Shown here one piece after another: positions 8,946 through 17,305 of a stretch of 45,428 bases of DNA. The position numbers were made by a program, and so were the translations under genes. Under the pieces are notes generated by a model. That model made no database searches, was not told the origin of the DNA, and saw only the letters and a program-made list of their open reading frames with translations. Positions within the stretch are counted from its first letter, which is position 1; each line of letters begins with the position of its first letter. The DNA is from Ignavibacteria bacterium (lineage in GTDB: Bacteria > Bacteroidota > Ignavibacteria > Tepidaquicellales > OLB5), in the NCBI GenBank assembly GCA_014879675.1, contig JACSRQ010000096.1:1-45428 (forward strand). Direction: 5' to 3'.

Positions 8946-9335
8946 TTATTTCCCTGCCTGTTTCATCTGAATATTTTGCAAACCTGTAAGCTTACCATCT
9001 GCCGAGTATGTTTCGAGTATGCAGGTATAGTCAGTTTCATTGCTTCCTGCGCTTCCATCTACGGGAGCACTTTTGAAAATTACACCTTTTTCGCCTGAAG
9101 ACATATCTCCTTCAACAAGCATGGTAATGCTGCCTGTATGAGCTTCCTTTACATACAGCTTTACGAAACAATCCTCTTTAAGCTGGAATTTTATGGTTGT
9201 TGTTTCTTCAAAAGGATTTGGAGTGTTTTGTATTAAAACGGGTTCCGGACCCTGTGAGTTAACCTGCGCGTATGAAAATCCCTGCGAGCAGACGGCAACC
9301 AGGCAAAGTAACGTTAAAATTAGTATTTTGTTCAT
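8946..9335 (-). CDS. Small secreted protein consisting mainly of a T9SS-sorting-domain-like fold
   Basis: 129 residues. Residues 1-23 are a signal peptide (ending FSYAQ). From about 33, PVLIQNTPNPFEETTTIKF parallels the QNYPNPFNPxTxIxF opening of type A sorting domains, followed by strand-rich sequence with FVKLYV and an SSGEKGVIF stretch. It lacks the terminal KKMVLxK signature, so it may not be a functional secretion signal. Tandem cargo is absent: it is almost only this domain. A Shine-Dalgarno-like AAAGGAAAC precedes the ATG. Confidence 0.75.
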   Translation of the reverse strand: MNKILILTLLCLVAVCSQGFSYAQVNSQGPEPVLIQNTPNPFEETTTIKFQLKEDCFVKLYVKEAHTGSITMLVEGDMSSGEKGVIFKSAPVDGSAGSNETDYTCILETYSADGKLTGLQNIQMKQAGK

Positions 9336-9629
9336 TTTTTTGTTTCCTTTTTGATTTATGAATTCGTTTCACCTTTTTCCGGAAGGCTTGCCGAGAAATT
9401 CAGCCAATAACCCGCATACCGGTGATGCTTTGAGGAAAAACATGTGCACATATTTTTCCGGGTTATTGCCCTGAATTAATCCACTTTCAAAGATACATCC
9501 TTGCCTGCCTGTATTACAAAGAAAATTTTCACCATATTTCATATTCAGTAAATCATATTTTGGCATGATATTTATCGTTTTTATCGCATAACAAGCATTT
9601 TTACTTAACTAACTTTCACATTCTGGGAA
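9336..9629. other. Divergent intergenic region without recognised gene
   Basis: Separates the minus-strand small secreted gene from paralogue B. The palindromic repeats that fill most other gaps are absent. TAACTTTC at 9610-9617 is one base from the -7 consensus with a T-rich tract about 25 bases upstream, a weak candidate promoter for paralogue B. A 65-codon minus frame here has no supporting features. Confidence 0.4.
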
Positions 9630-11102
9630 ATGGAAAAAAGCACACTCATAGAAATACTCAGAACTTTTTCAAAGGAAGAATTGGCTAATTTTAGTGATTT
9701 TGTTACTTCACCATACCATAACAAAAAATCAAATGTAACCAAGCTCTATAAGGCATTAAGAAAGCAGGCTCCTGATTTTACACCCGCAAAGATAACCAAA
9801 GAGGAAATGTGGAAGCATATTTTCCCGGGGAAAAAATACAATTACGGAATAATGAAGAACCTTATATATGACCTGAACAAGCTTGCTGTAAAATTCCTTG
9901 AGCTTGAGATGTACTCACAAAAACAATTTGATAATGACCTTAACCAGCTTGATGCCTTTAAGCTGAAAAACCTCAGACCGCAATTCATTAAAAAATCAGC
10001 GGAGTCAAGAAAGAACCTTGAGGCACAGCCGCTGGATAACCAGACATATTACCGGCGCTACATGCTTAATTGCTCTGAGATGAGTTTATTTGACTACAAC
10101 TCCCGGAGGTTTCGCTATCATTTCGATGAGATAAACGAATCGTTAGCGTTATTTTATTATACAAACCAACTGTATCATAATACAAATAGTGTTGGAATTT
10201 CATTTTTTGTCTCATTGCCAATTGACAAGGAAGCGCATACCAGTATTATAGAAAGGTATGAAAATTGTGCATATAAAGATCCTTACGCGGATGTTTTAAA
10301 ATTTTCTTACCTGGCTCAATCGGGGGAAGGCAGCAAAGAAGATTATGAAAAGCTTAAAAAAGTTTTCTTTGAAAATTATAAAAAATGTGCCAAGACTGTA
10401 CAGCATGATCTTGCAACATTGATGGTAAATTTCTGCATGAATAACGCACGAAGAGGCAATTCTCAGTTCGCTGAAGAAGGATCTATTTATATAAAGCTTA
10501 TTATGGAAGATGAGCTTTATAAAGCCGGTACGTTTGTGAGGATAGACCAGTACCAGTTCGTGAGATATGTAGTATCAGAATGCAGTGAGGGCAGGTTTGA
10601 CCGGGCTGAAAAGTTCATTAAAGAGCATAGCCATGAGCTTCCTGAAGACATGAGAGAACAGTTTACAAATTATAGCTATATCTCGCTGTACCAGGGGAGG
10701 GGCAGGTTTAAAGAAGCGCTTCATTATATCTCAAAGTGCAGGAAAGCTGATGACGTTGACAGGCTGAATCTAAAAATGTTTGAGTTTATCTCGTATTATG
10801 AGCTTGGTTATTATGATGAGCTTAAGGCGCTTGCGGACAGCACCAATCACATGCTCAGGACCGATAAATTATTTTCCACAAAGGAAAAGACTTACAATAA
10901 GAACTACATAAAGGTTATTTCATGGCTTATGGATTATAAATATAAGGTGGGCAGCAGATACAAAGACCCGGATTTTTTGCCTAACATAATCAACTTTGTA
11001 AATAAAAACGAGATGCGCTATAAATTATGGCTGCTGCGGAAAATTGATGAGCTTAAAAATAATGAGTCAAAGATAACTGAATCAAAAGCTGCGCAAAGTT
11101 AA
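9630..11102 (+). CDS. Unrecognised ~490-residue paralogue family, member B
   Basis: Function unknown, soluble, no signal peptide. Starts like member A (MEKSTLIEILRTFSKEELANF) and keeps SPYHNKKSNVTKLY and FPGKKYNYGIMKNLIYDLNK. The central helical region has the same TPR-like pairs (RAEKFIKEHSHELPEDM, GRFKEALHYISKCRK, YYELGYYDELKALADS). The family WLLRKIDELK motif sits ~13 residues before the end, the tail being an extra lysine/serine-rich stretch. Identity with A is spread evenly from end to end, so the pair looks like a fairly recent whole-gene duplication. The gene converges with the hydrolase, whose stop is 8 bases away. Confidence 0.85.
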   Translation: MEKSTLIEILRTFSKEELANFSDFVTSPYHNKKSNVTKLYKALRKQAPDFTPAKITKEEMWKHIFPGKKYNYGIMKNLIYDLNKLAVKFLELEMYSQKQFDNDLNQLDAFKLKNLRPQFIKKSAESRKNLEAQPLDNQTYYRRYMLNCSEMSLFDYNSRRFRYHFDEINESLALFYYTNQLYHNTNSVGISFFVSLPIDKEAHTSIIERYENCAYKDPYADVLKFSYLAQSGEGSKEDYEKLKKVFFENYKKCAKTVQHDLATLMVNFCMNNARRGNSQFAEEGSIYIKLIMEDELYKAGTFVRIDQYQFVRYVVSECSEGRFDRAEKFIKEHSHELPEDMREQFTNYSYISLYQGRGRFKEALHYISKCRKADDVDRLNLKMFEFISYYELGYYDELKALADSTNHMLRTDKLFSTKEKTYNKNYIKVISWLMDYKYKVGSRYKDPDFLPNIINFVNKNEMRYKLWLLRKIDELKNNESKITESKAAQS

Positions 11103-11109
11103 GATGATA

Positions 11110-12093
11110 CTAGTCCTTCAAAAAATCCACAACAGCTTTTTGGAAATCAGGCAATGCCTGCACGTGAGGAATGTGCCCTACGTTATCAAGCTCTACAAGC
11201 TTTGAGTTATTTATAAATCCGGCGGCTGATTTACCAAGTGTGGTGTACTGTCCGTACACCTGCTTCGCTTCTTCATTGAGCTGATCTTTGCCCACAATGG
11301 TCCTGTCATACTGCCCTATAACAAGCAGTGTTGGCACGGTGATATTTCTCAGCTCGTAAACTACGGGCTGTTCGTATATCATCTGGTATGTAAGCGCGTT
11401 TGCCCATGCGATATCTTTGAAATCAGCGCGGTTCAGATCCATAGCCTGCGCCTCGACATACTGCTCGTATTCCGGTTTCCACTCGGGATAGTATGTGGTT
11501 TGATATTTTTTATAGCTCTCGTAATTTGCGGCAAGCTCTTTTATAAAGAGAGCTTCGGTGGTTTGATAGGGAATAAATGTGCGGTAGTCTTCGAGTCCAA
11601 CCGGATTTTCAAGCACAAGCTTTTCGACACGGTCAAGATACATTAAAGCGAAACGGGCTGCAAGCATACCGCCTGTTGAGTGTCCGATAATACTGACCTT
11701 TTCAATTCCTAAAGTATCTAAAAGCCTGCGGTTATTCAGTGCGAGCAGGTGGAAGCTGTAGTGAATATTCGCGCGCGAAGATTTTCCCCATCCGATCTGG
11801 TCGGGAACTATGACACGGTATCCGCCCGCTTTAAGGAATTCGATCACATCCTTCCAATAATACCCGTTGAAATTTTTCCCGTGAAATAGGATTACGGTTT
11901 TGCCGTTGGGGGAATCCGGCTTGATATCCATGTAACTCATGGTAAGCGGCTGTGACTCTATCTCGATTGAAATCGAATCAGATGGATACGGATATGTAAC
12001 ATCCTGTGCCTCAGAATTGGTGGTATTGAGCAGAAAAATTGCAATTAAAGTAAGGATTATCGCTGAGAATCGGCTTTTTGCGGCTGGTTTCAT
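11110..12093 (-). CDS. Exported alpha/beta hydrolase
   Basis: 327-residue serine hydrolase of the alpha/beta fold. Residues 1-30 form a signal peptide ending SEAQ, so it acts in the periplasm or outside. The LFHGKNFNGYYW loop (70-80) carries the HG oxyanion motif. GHSTGG (137-142) is the nucleophile elbow with Ser139. Asp263 in GQYDRTIVG and His307 in DNVGHIPH complete the catalytic triad at the expected spacings. Such proteins hydrolyse esters or small substrates; nothing shows which. No T9SS domain is present, unlike most exported proteins nearby. Confidence 0.9.
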   Translation of the reverse strand: MKPAAKSRFSAIILTLIAIFLLNTTNSEAQDVTYPYPSDSISIEIESQPLTMSYMDIKPDSPNGKTVILFHGKNFNGYYWKDVIEFLKAGGYRVIVPDQIGWGKSSRANIHYSFHLLALNNRRLLDTLGIEKVSIIGHSTGGMLAARFALMYLDRVEKLVLENPVGLEDYRTFIPYQTTEALFIKELAANYESYKKYQTTYYPEWKPEYEQYVEAQAMDLNRADFKDIAWANALTYQMIYEQPVVYELRNITVPTLLVIGQYDRTIVGKDQLNEEAKQVYGQYTTLGKSAAGFINNSKLVELDNVGHIPHVQALPDFQKAVVDFLKD

Positions 12094-12750
12094 ATAGAAT
12101 TTCTGAAGTTAGTTATATATAAAAACCTGCGGCGTTACAGATATGTTTCAAACGTGAAACGGCAAAACTTTCAGGAAGCGAAAGTCAGGCGTGAAAGCTT
12201 TTAGCCCCGAAGGGGCGGGATATGTCAGCGATGGGCGCAGCCCATCGTGTGCAGAAGCAATTATGATAAGCCACGAAGTGGCGAAATACAATTCATGTTC
12301 GGTCAGAGATAACCCTTTGGCAATCTCCTAAACATACTCATTGATGCTATGTGTGACCGCACGCGGTCATGTATCTCCTTAGTTTCCCGTACTTTCCAGA
12401 GTCTCTGCGCCAGCAGGACTATGGAAAATGTGATAACCTACACGCAGAGTCCTCCTGCGGAGAGACTCTGCTATTACGATTGTTTTTAATCCGTCCCGAA
12501 ATCATAGAGCTCTCAGCCCCGAAGGGGCGGGATATGTCAGCGATGGGCGCAGCCCATCTGCAGAAGACACAACAAATACAATGCCCTGAAAGGGCGGGAT
12601 ATATTATTATTGCATTCCCAAACTGGAGTTTGGGAATGAGGAGGAATACACGCAGAGTCCTCCTGCGGAGAGACTCTGCTGAAACATTAATCAGCCCCGA
12701 AGGGACGGGATATATTAGCGATGGGCGCAGCACATCTTGTGCAGAAGCTA
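12094..12750. repeat. Cluster of palindromic repeats (three copies of the AGCCCCGAAGGGGC module)
   Basis: Non-coding. Holds AGCCCCGAAGGGGCGGGATA with the GATGGGCGCAGCCCATC half at 12203-12247, 12515-12558 and 12693-12737 (last copy mutated), ATTCCCAAACTGGAGTTTGG at 12614-12637, and two CGCAGAGTCCTCCTGCGG / GACTCTGC hairpins at 12443-12472 and 12651-12681. GTGACCGCACGCGGTCA near 12352 is a further palindrome. Reading frames across this stretch arise from the repeats and are not counted as genes. Confidence 0.8.
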
Positions 12751-13635
12751 TTATTTCATTTCCTCATCACCTGGTCCCAGCGGTTCAACAACTCTGGAAT
12801 TTTTGGTTACGGTGCATTTAAAGCCTTCTTCAACTTTCAGCGGCTGCATCAGCTCATTTATCTTCTGGGTATAGTTCTGGAACTCTGTCATTTTAGCCTG
12901 TATCTCTTCGGCAGATAAATTTCCTGACTGCATTTCCTCACCAAGATTCTCCATCTTTTTTGTCATGTTCGCATCATCAGTATCGATACTCACCAATGTT
13001 ACTTCAACAGCGCCTTCGTAAACCCTGATTATATCGGTACTATCGCCTGTTTCAACGCTGTACACTGTGCCTTTTGGCTTAATTATGGACCTGTATGTTT
13101 CTATAACTTTCTTTTTAATACTTTCCGAAGATTCCTTAATCTTTAACTTACCCTTTTTAAGGAGAACCGCACTATTGGATAAACACTTAGGAGGATACAA
13201 AACGGAACCCGGACCAATTACAAAATGCTCAGAATCTATGATCTCAGTTCCGAGTGGATATTTATAATTACCTCCAATTAATAGATCAACATAACCTGTA
13301 GGTCCTGTTACAATAGAATCGTTTTCACAAAGAAGATCCGCCGGTTTCAGTTGTTTCCACTCACATTTTCTGACATTTCCCATTGTAATGCAATCAAGTA
13401 ATTCAATGGTATCGCGAAGTACCATTCCTTCTGCCTTTCCGCGAACACCCCGTAAGTTAACAAGAATCATACATGTATCAATAAATTGTGGTTTTACATT
13501 CTGAATGCTTTCGCCGTCAAACAGAAGTGAATCGTGCGGATCGATGCCGTACTCCGCCGGACTGAAGGCGGTAACTGAAGTTGTTACAGCCATCAGCAGT
13601 AAAAGCGGGAATAGAAATTTGATTTTTTTTATCAT
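12751..13635 (-). CDS. Exported FecR-domain protein
   Basis: 294 residues with an N-terminal signal peptide (to about TSVTAFS). Residues ~65-215 follow the FecR order: GxVRGKAEG, the xLKPADLLCENDSIVTGPTGYVDLLIG block, an IGPGS turn, and IKPKGTVYSVETGDSTDIIRVYEGAVEV near the end. FecR domains occur in anti-sigma regulators and in stand-alone surface or periplasmic proteins; with no sigma factor beside it, the latter is more likely. After the domain is a ~50-residue helical, probably coiled-coil insertion (KKMENLGEEMQSGNLSAEEI and following). It is the last gene of the S74 operon, 67 bases after the second S74 gene. Confidence 0.75.
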   Translation of the reverse strand: MIKKIKFLFPLLLLMAVTTSVTAFSPAEYGIDPHDSLLFDGESIQNVKPQFIDTCMILVNLRGVRGKAEGMVLRDTIELLDCITMGNVRKCEWKQLKPADLLCENDSIVTGPTGYVDLLIGGNYKYPLGTEIIDSEHFVIGPGSVLYPPKCLSNSAVLLKKGKLKIKESSESIKKKVIETYRSIIKPKGTVYSVETGDSTDIIRVYEGAVEVTLVSIDTDDANMTKKMENLGEEMQSGNLSAEEIQAKMTEFQNYTQKINELMQPLKVEEGFKCTVTKNSRVVEPLGPGDEEMK

Positions 13636-13702
13636 GATGTTTTCGTTTTATTCATCTTTTTTAAAAACAGATGTTTTTTATTCAGGCAATATTTCCAACT
13701 GT

Positions 13703-14938
13703 TTACTTTTCGCTCATTTTAATTTCTTTTATACTACTATTGCCGTACTTCATTTTTGATATTTCGCCTGCCAGCATGATTTGCATTTCTTCAAACTTTG
13801 CAAGTTTATCTTTTAGCTTATCATTTTCTGCTTTCAATTCCTGGATAGCTTTAACCATCACGGGAAGCAAATTACCATAGGTAGCTTCCCATTTTTCGGG
13901 ATTATCCTTCAGTACAAGATTAAGCCAGTCTGCACCAGCCGTTTGCTGAACTTCGTCAAGCTCCTGCGCTATAAATCCGGCTGTCGGCGCTTCGGTCATT
14001 TTGCTGCCATCGGAAACATTATCATCATACCATTCGCGTTTATCCCAATTGAACTGGCGGGGGTGAAGTTTTGTGATGAAGTCTAAGCCAAGGGAAAGCT
14101 CGGTTATATTTTTCTTATCACGCTCATCCGATAGTGAGGTAATTGTCTGTACATTACATCGTAGTGATGTAACAAAAGTATTCCCAAGTGTAACCTGATT
14201 TAAGGCAGTAGGTGTAGTTGGGGCGGCATCTATACCGAGGCAGGTTAAGTTTGCGCCGGTGGTGATTGTAGAGCCTGAATTATAGCCCAATGCAGTATTG
14301 TAATTTCCTGTATTCATTTCCAGTGAACTGTGTCCCACGGCAGTATTTTGAAATCCGGTTTGATTTCCATAAAGAGCATTCGTTCCAAAGCCTGAGTTCA
14401 GATTACCGGTAGTGTTTGCGTACATGGAGTGATTTCCGAACGCGCTATTTTGCAATCCGGTAGAATTAACGAACATCGAAAAGCTTCCAAAAGAAGAATT
14501 TCCGGAACCGGTTGTAGTGGAAACCATTGAGCTTTGTCCCAATGCTGAGTTTTCATAACCGGTAGTTAACTGCGATAGTGTATTTGCTCCAATACCCGTA
14601 TTGTAACTTGACTGGCTTCCAACGCCATTCATTGTAAAGTTTCCGGAGTTGAGTCCAAGGAAAGTATTGGAAGAAACGGTAGGCGAAAAGTTATGCAGAA
14701 ACCTAACCGTCCCCTTAAATATTGAACCCACCTGTGAATTCTGTGTTGTAACCGGTAGCAGAAGGCTTCGGCTAAGCGAAAGTTCTCCCGTTGACTGATT
14801 TAGTGTAAGGAATGTATTATTTGTATCCCTTATAATAAATTGTCCGCCTGTTCCAAGCTTGCCGTTAATGCTTTGACCAAATAACAAATTACAGATCAAC
14901 AAATTAAAAATTGCGAAGATTATTATTTTTGTTTTCAT
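13703..14938 (-). CDS. S74-type fibre protein (second copy in the operon)
   Basis: Exported 411-residue fibre-like protein. Signal peptide ends at LLFGQ, then NGKLGTGGQFIIRDTNNTF, a head shared by all three S74 proteins here. About seven 17-residue repeats of the form NSAFGxxSMxxNTTGxx follow (roughly 110-230), comparable to YadA-type head repeats. The C-terminal intramolecular-chaperone domain (peptidase S74) begins at LSDERDKKNI, with Ser and Lys five residues apart as in the self-cleaving dyad, and contains GFIAQELDEVQ. A coiled coil (ELKAENDKLKDKLAKFEEM) closes it. There is no T9SS sorting domain. It lies 12 bases after the small T9SS partner gene. Confidence 0.88.
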   Translation of the reverse strand: MKTKIIIFAIFNLLICNLLFGQSINGKLGTGGQFIIRDTNNTFLTLNQSTGELSLSRSLLLPVTTQNSQVGSIFKGTVRFLHNFSPTVSSNTFLGLNSGNFTMNGVGSQSSYNTGIGANTLSQLTTGYENSALGQSSMVSTTTGSGNSSFGSFSMFVNSTGLQNSAFGNHSMYANTTGNLNSGFGTNALYGNQTGFQNTAVGHSSLEMNTGNYNTALGYNSGSTITTGANLTCLGIDAAPTTPTALNQVTLGNTFVTSLRCNVQTITSLSDERDKKNITELSLGLDFITKLHPRQFNWDKREWYDDNVSDGSKMTEAPTAGFIAQELDEVQQTAGADWLNLVLKDNPEKWEATYGNLLPVMVKAIQELKAENDKLKDKLAKFEEMQIMLAGEISKMKYGNSSIKEIKMSEK

Positions 14939-14950
14939 GTTTGTAATAAT

Positions 14951-15427
14951 TTATTTTATTAAACTCATCTTAATTATTTTAGAAAAGCCTTGTGATATTA
15001 ACCTGCAGAAGTATATCCCTGAGGCCAGATTTGTTCCGTCAACAGTAAGTTCGTAATATCCAGCCTGACGGTCACCCGCGAATAGTGTAAGGATTTCTCT
15101 GCCAAGCTGGTCATACAGTTTAACAGTTAGATAAGTTGCCTGCGGTATCTGATATTTTATGACAGTAACCGGGTTAAACGGGTTTGGGTAGTTTTGCTGC
15201 ATATCAAAACTTGCGGGAATTTCATTTGAAGTAACCGGCTCTATAGCAACTAAGCCGCCGCAAATAGTACCACCCCCGTACAGCATACCCGAACCGTTGA
15301 TCACATTAACGCAGAGGTTTGCCCCGGTTGTTACACCCATGGATGTACCCGGCTGAAGAGTTAACACGCTTTGCGCGCCTGTAGAAAACGAAATGCAGAA
15401 AATTGTTATTAAAATTATTACTTTCAT
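14951..15427 (-). CDS. Small T9SS-sorted partner protein of the S74 fibre
   Basis: About 158 residues from the preferred ATG at 15427, which gives a clean signal peptide (MKVIILITIFCISFSTGAQ) aligning with its homologue at 41982; a start at 15469 would add 14 lysine-rich residues. The mature N-domain is only ~55 residues: SVLTLQPGTSMGVTTGANLC, then GMLYGGGTICGGLVAIEP, with two cysteines. A complete T9SS type A domain (QQNYPNPFNPVTVIKY to IIKMSLIK) follows. The N-domain is strongly conserved in the second copy, and in both places the gene directly follows an S74 fibre gene, which itself has no sorting signal. A role as its surface anchor or export adapter is inferred. Confidence 0.85.
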   Translation of the reverse strand: MKVIILITIFCISFSTGAQSVLTLQPGTSMGVTTGANLCVNVINGSGMLYGGGTICGGLVAIEPVTSNEIPASFDMQQNYPNPFNPVTVIKYQIPQATYLTVKLYDQLGREILTLFAGDRQAGYYELTVDGTNLASGIYFCRLISQGFSKIIKMSLIK

Positions 15428-15547
15428 TTTTTTCTTATGTTTATATTTTTTTATTTTCTTTGTGAACATTTTATAGCAATCTTTACCTTTACGATATCGT
15501 TAACTTATCCGGTTAAGGCTGCTTCGATCCCCAGTCATAAACAGCTC

Positions 15548-16885
15548 TTATTTTTCACCAAACTTTACTTCTTTTAAGTCTTTATTTTTTGATTCCAGCT
15601 CTTCCATTTTTTTCACGAGTGTGTTCTGCATTTGTTCATACTTCGCTAAACGTTCTTCAAGACTTACGTTCTTGTTCTTAAGCTCATCATTTTCAGCTTT
15701 TAATTCCTGTATCGATTTCACCATTGGCGCAAGCAAGTCGTTATAACGTAGTTCATACATACCCTCATCGCTTATTATCAGCATTCCGCTGTTTTCAACT
15801 CCTGATCCTTTTAAAACATCTTCAACCTCCTGAGCAATAAAGCCATATTCTGTTTTTTGTTTGTCATCGTTATTGCGGAAATAAGAAACAGGCCTGAGCT
15901 TGCTGATGAAATTTAAACCCAGATTTGAACTTTGAATATCAGATTTCCATCTCCTGTCGCTTGTGATAGTCCATGCTACCTGTATGCCTGCATATGTAAC
16001 GGATGTATTGCCAACTCGCACCTGGTCGCTTGATGATGCCGACGGGACCTGTGCATTATATCCGATTGTTGTATTATTGCTGCCTGTTGTTATACCGCTG
16101 CCTGAGAAATATCCAAAAGCAGAGTTCTGGATACCCGTGGTGCTGTTATCGAGCGATCGCACACCGAACGCAGAATTATAGTTTCCTGTGCTGTTGAGGG
16201 CGAGCGATAAATGCCCGAATGCTGAATTCTGGAAACCTGTGGTATTGGCATTAAGAGAAAAATTACCGAAAGCCGAATTATAGTTGCCATCAGTGTTATA
16301 CTGAAGTGATTGATTTCCGAATGCTGAGTTGTATGTGCCAATGATATTGGCGTTAAGCGATAAATGTCCGAATGCTGAGTTATTTGAACCGGTGGTGTTG
16401 TTCTGGAGCGAAGTATTCCCGAACGCTGAATTCCGGTAGCCGATTGTGTTGTTAAAAAGTGAACTCACTCCAAAAGCAGAATTTTGATAACCTATTGTCA
16501 GTCCGGCAAGGCTGTTCTCTCCTACTCCGGTATTATTACTTGATTGACTGCCTGTACCGTTCATTGTAAAATTTCCCGAGTTGATACCAAGGAAAGTATT
16601 TCCGAATGAAGTTGCAGGACTGTAATTATGGATGAACCTTGCTGTGCCTTTGAATATAGACCCCAGCTGTGAGCCGGGTGTTGAAACAAGCAGTGCAAGA
16701 TTGCGGTTAAGCGATAGATCGCCTGTTGATTGATTAAGTGTAAGGAATGTATTGGCTGTATCCCTGATTATAAACTGACCGCTTGTGCCAAGCTTGCCGT
16801 TTATGCTTTGTGAGATCAACTGTTCGCTTGGTGCAAAACAGATCATCAAATTGAAGATCATAATGAAGATAATTTTTGTTTTCAT
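15548..16885 (-). CDS. S74-type fibre protein (first copy in the operon)
   Basis: Exported 445-residue protein, signal peptide to about LISQS. Same head as the other S74 proteins (NGKLGTSGQFIIRDTANTF). It has the longest repeat array of the three, about nine 17-residue units (NSAFGNTSLQNNTTGSN and variants). The S74 chaperone domain starts at TSDRRWKSDI with the Ser-x4-Lys dyad, continues LGLNFISKLRPVSYF and YGFIAQEVEDVL, and ends in a long charged coiled coil (LKAENDELKNKNVSLEERLA). In S74 proteins this domain trimerises the fibre and then cuts itself off. It follows the RHH gene by 30 bases and precedes the small T9SS partner by 120 bases. Confidence 0.88.
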   Translation of the reverse strand: MKTKIIFIMIFNLMICFAPSEQLISQSINGKLGTSGQFIIRDTANTFLTLNQSTGDLSLNRNLALLVSTPGSQLGSIFKGTARFIHNYSPATSFGNTFLGINSGNFTMNGTGSQSSNNTGVGENSLAGLTIGYQNSAFGVSSLFNNTIGYRNSAFGNTSLQNNTTGSNNSAFGHLSLNANIIGTYNSAFGNQSLQYNTDGNYNSAFGNFSLNANTTGFQNSAFGHLSLALNSTGNYNSAFGVRSLDNSTTGIQNSAFGYFSGSGITTGSNNTTIGYNAQVPSASSSDQVRVGNTSVTYAGIQVAWTITSDRRWKSDIQSSNLGLNFISKLRPVSYFRNNDDKQKTEYGFIAQEVEDVLKGSGVENSGMLIISDEGMYELRYNDLLAPMVKSIQELKAENDELKNKNVSLEERLAKYEQMQNTLVKKMEELESKNKDLKEVKFGEK

Positions 16886-16915
16886 TTTTTTATTTTTTAT
16901 TTTAATAAACTTCTT

Positions 16916-17122
16916 TTATTCTTTAGAAGAACCGTTCTTTTGCAGCTCGTTAAATAACATCGTACATGCTGCAGCTATAACTTCATCCTGGTCGGAGCCG
17001 AGCAGATTTTGAATTTTGACTATCATCATGTGCGTCGATGGCTTCAATCTGTATCCCCTTGTATTTTTCCCTGATCTTTTGCTGACCGGTTTTGATTCTG
17101 CTGCTTCTATCCGCTTTTTCAT
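16916..17122 (-). CDS. Small ribbon-helix-helix-like putative regulator
   Basis: 68 residues. After a basic N-terminus (KKRIEAAESKPVSKRSGKN), RGYRLKPST could be the DNA-contacting beta strand, MMIVKIQNLLG the first helix and QDEVIAAACTMLFNELQ the second, the layout of ribbon-helix-helix repressors. The family was not recognised by name. It is the first gene of the S74 operon. Its promoter (17168-17199) is overlapped by an inverted repeat, as expected for autoregulation, so control of the operon is inferred. Confidence 0.65.
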   Translation of the reverse strand: MKKRIEAAESKPVSKRSGKNTRGYRLKPSTHMMIVKIQNLLGSDQDEVIAAACTMLFNELQKNGSSKE

Positions 17123-17156
17123 TTTTTACACTTATTTCAGCAATGGTTCGTTACCT

Positions 17157-17187
17157 GTGCACGGATACAAACATACCCCGTGTGCAC
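17157..17187. promoter_or_regulatory. Inverted repeat (candidate operator) around the -7 element
   Basis: GTGCACGG (17157-17164) and CCGTGTGCAC (17178-17187) face each other, and the minus-strand -7 element (17168-17175) lies exactly between them. The GTGCAC core is itself a palindrome. A protein bound here would block the RHH/S74 promoter. Confidence 0.55.
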
Positions 17188-17199
17188 GCCCCGAACAAA
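17168..17199 (-). promoter_or_regulatory. Bacteroidota-type promoter of the RHH/S74 operon
   Basis: On the minus strand TTTG (17196-17199), 20 bases, then TATGTTTG (17168-17175), an exact match to TTTG-N20-TAnnTTTG. Transcription would start near 17160, about 40 bases before the RHH start codon. Confidence 0.75.
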
Positions 17200-17305
17200 G
17201 ATATTTTTGGAAAAAACTAACCTGTTTTAAGCAAATCTGTTTAATAATATTGTTGATTTTGGTGTAAATTCTGCTGAAATTGCGGTAAAGTTACTAACCT
17301 GCAAA

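Noticed and set aside
9369-9566. 65-codon minus-strand frame upstream of the small secreted gene.
   Set aside because: No ribosome-binding site, no recognisable domain, and it fills a divergent promoter region.
12369-12821. 150-codon plus-strand frame (and an overlapping 104-codon minus frame).
   Set aside because: Both run through the repeat cluster and into the FecR gene; the translated text repeats with the palindromes rather than like a protein.
13703-16885. S74 proteins as prophage tail-fibre remnants.
   Set aside because: Signal peptides, no other phage genes, and a conserved T9SS partner gene point to cellular surface proteins.
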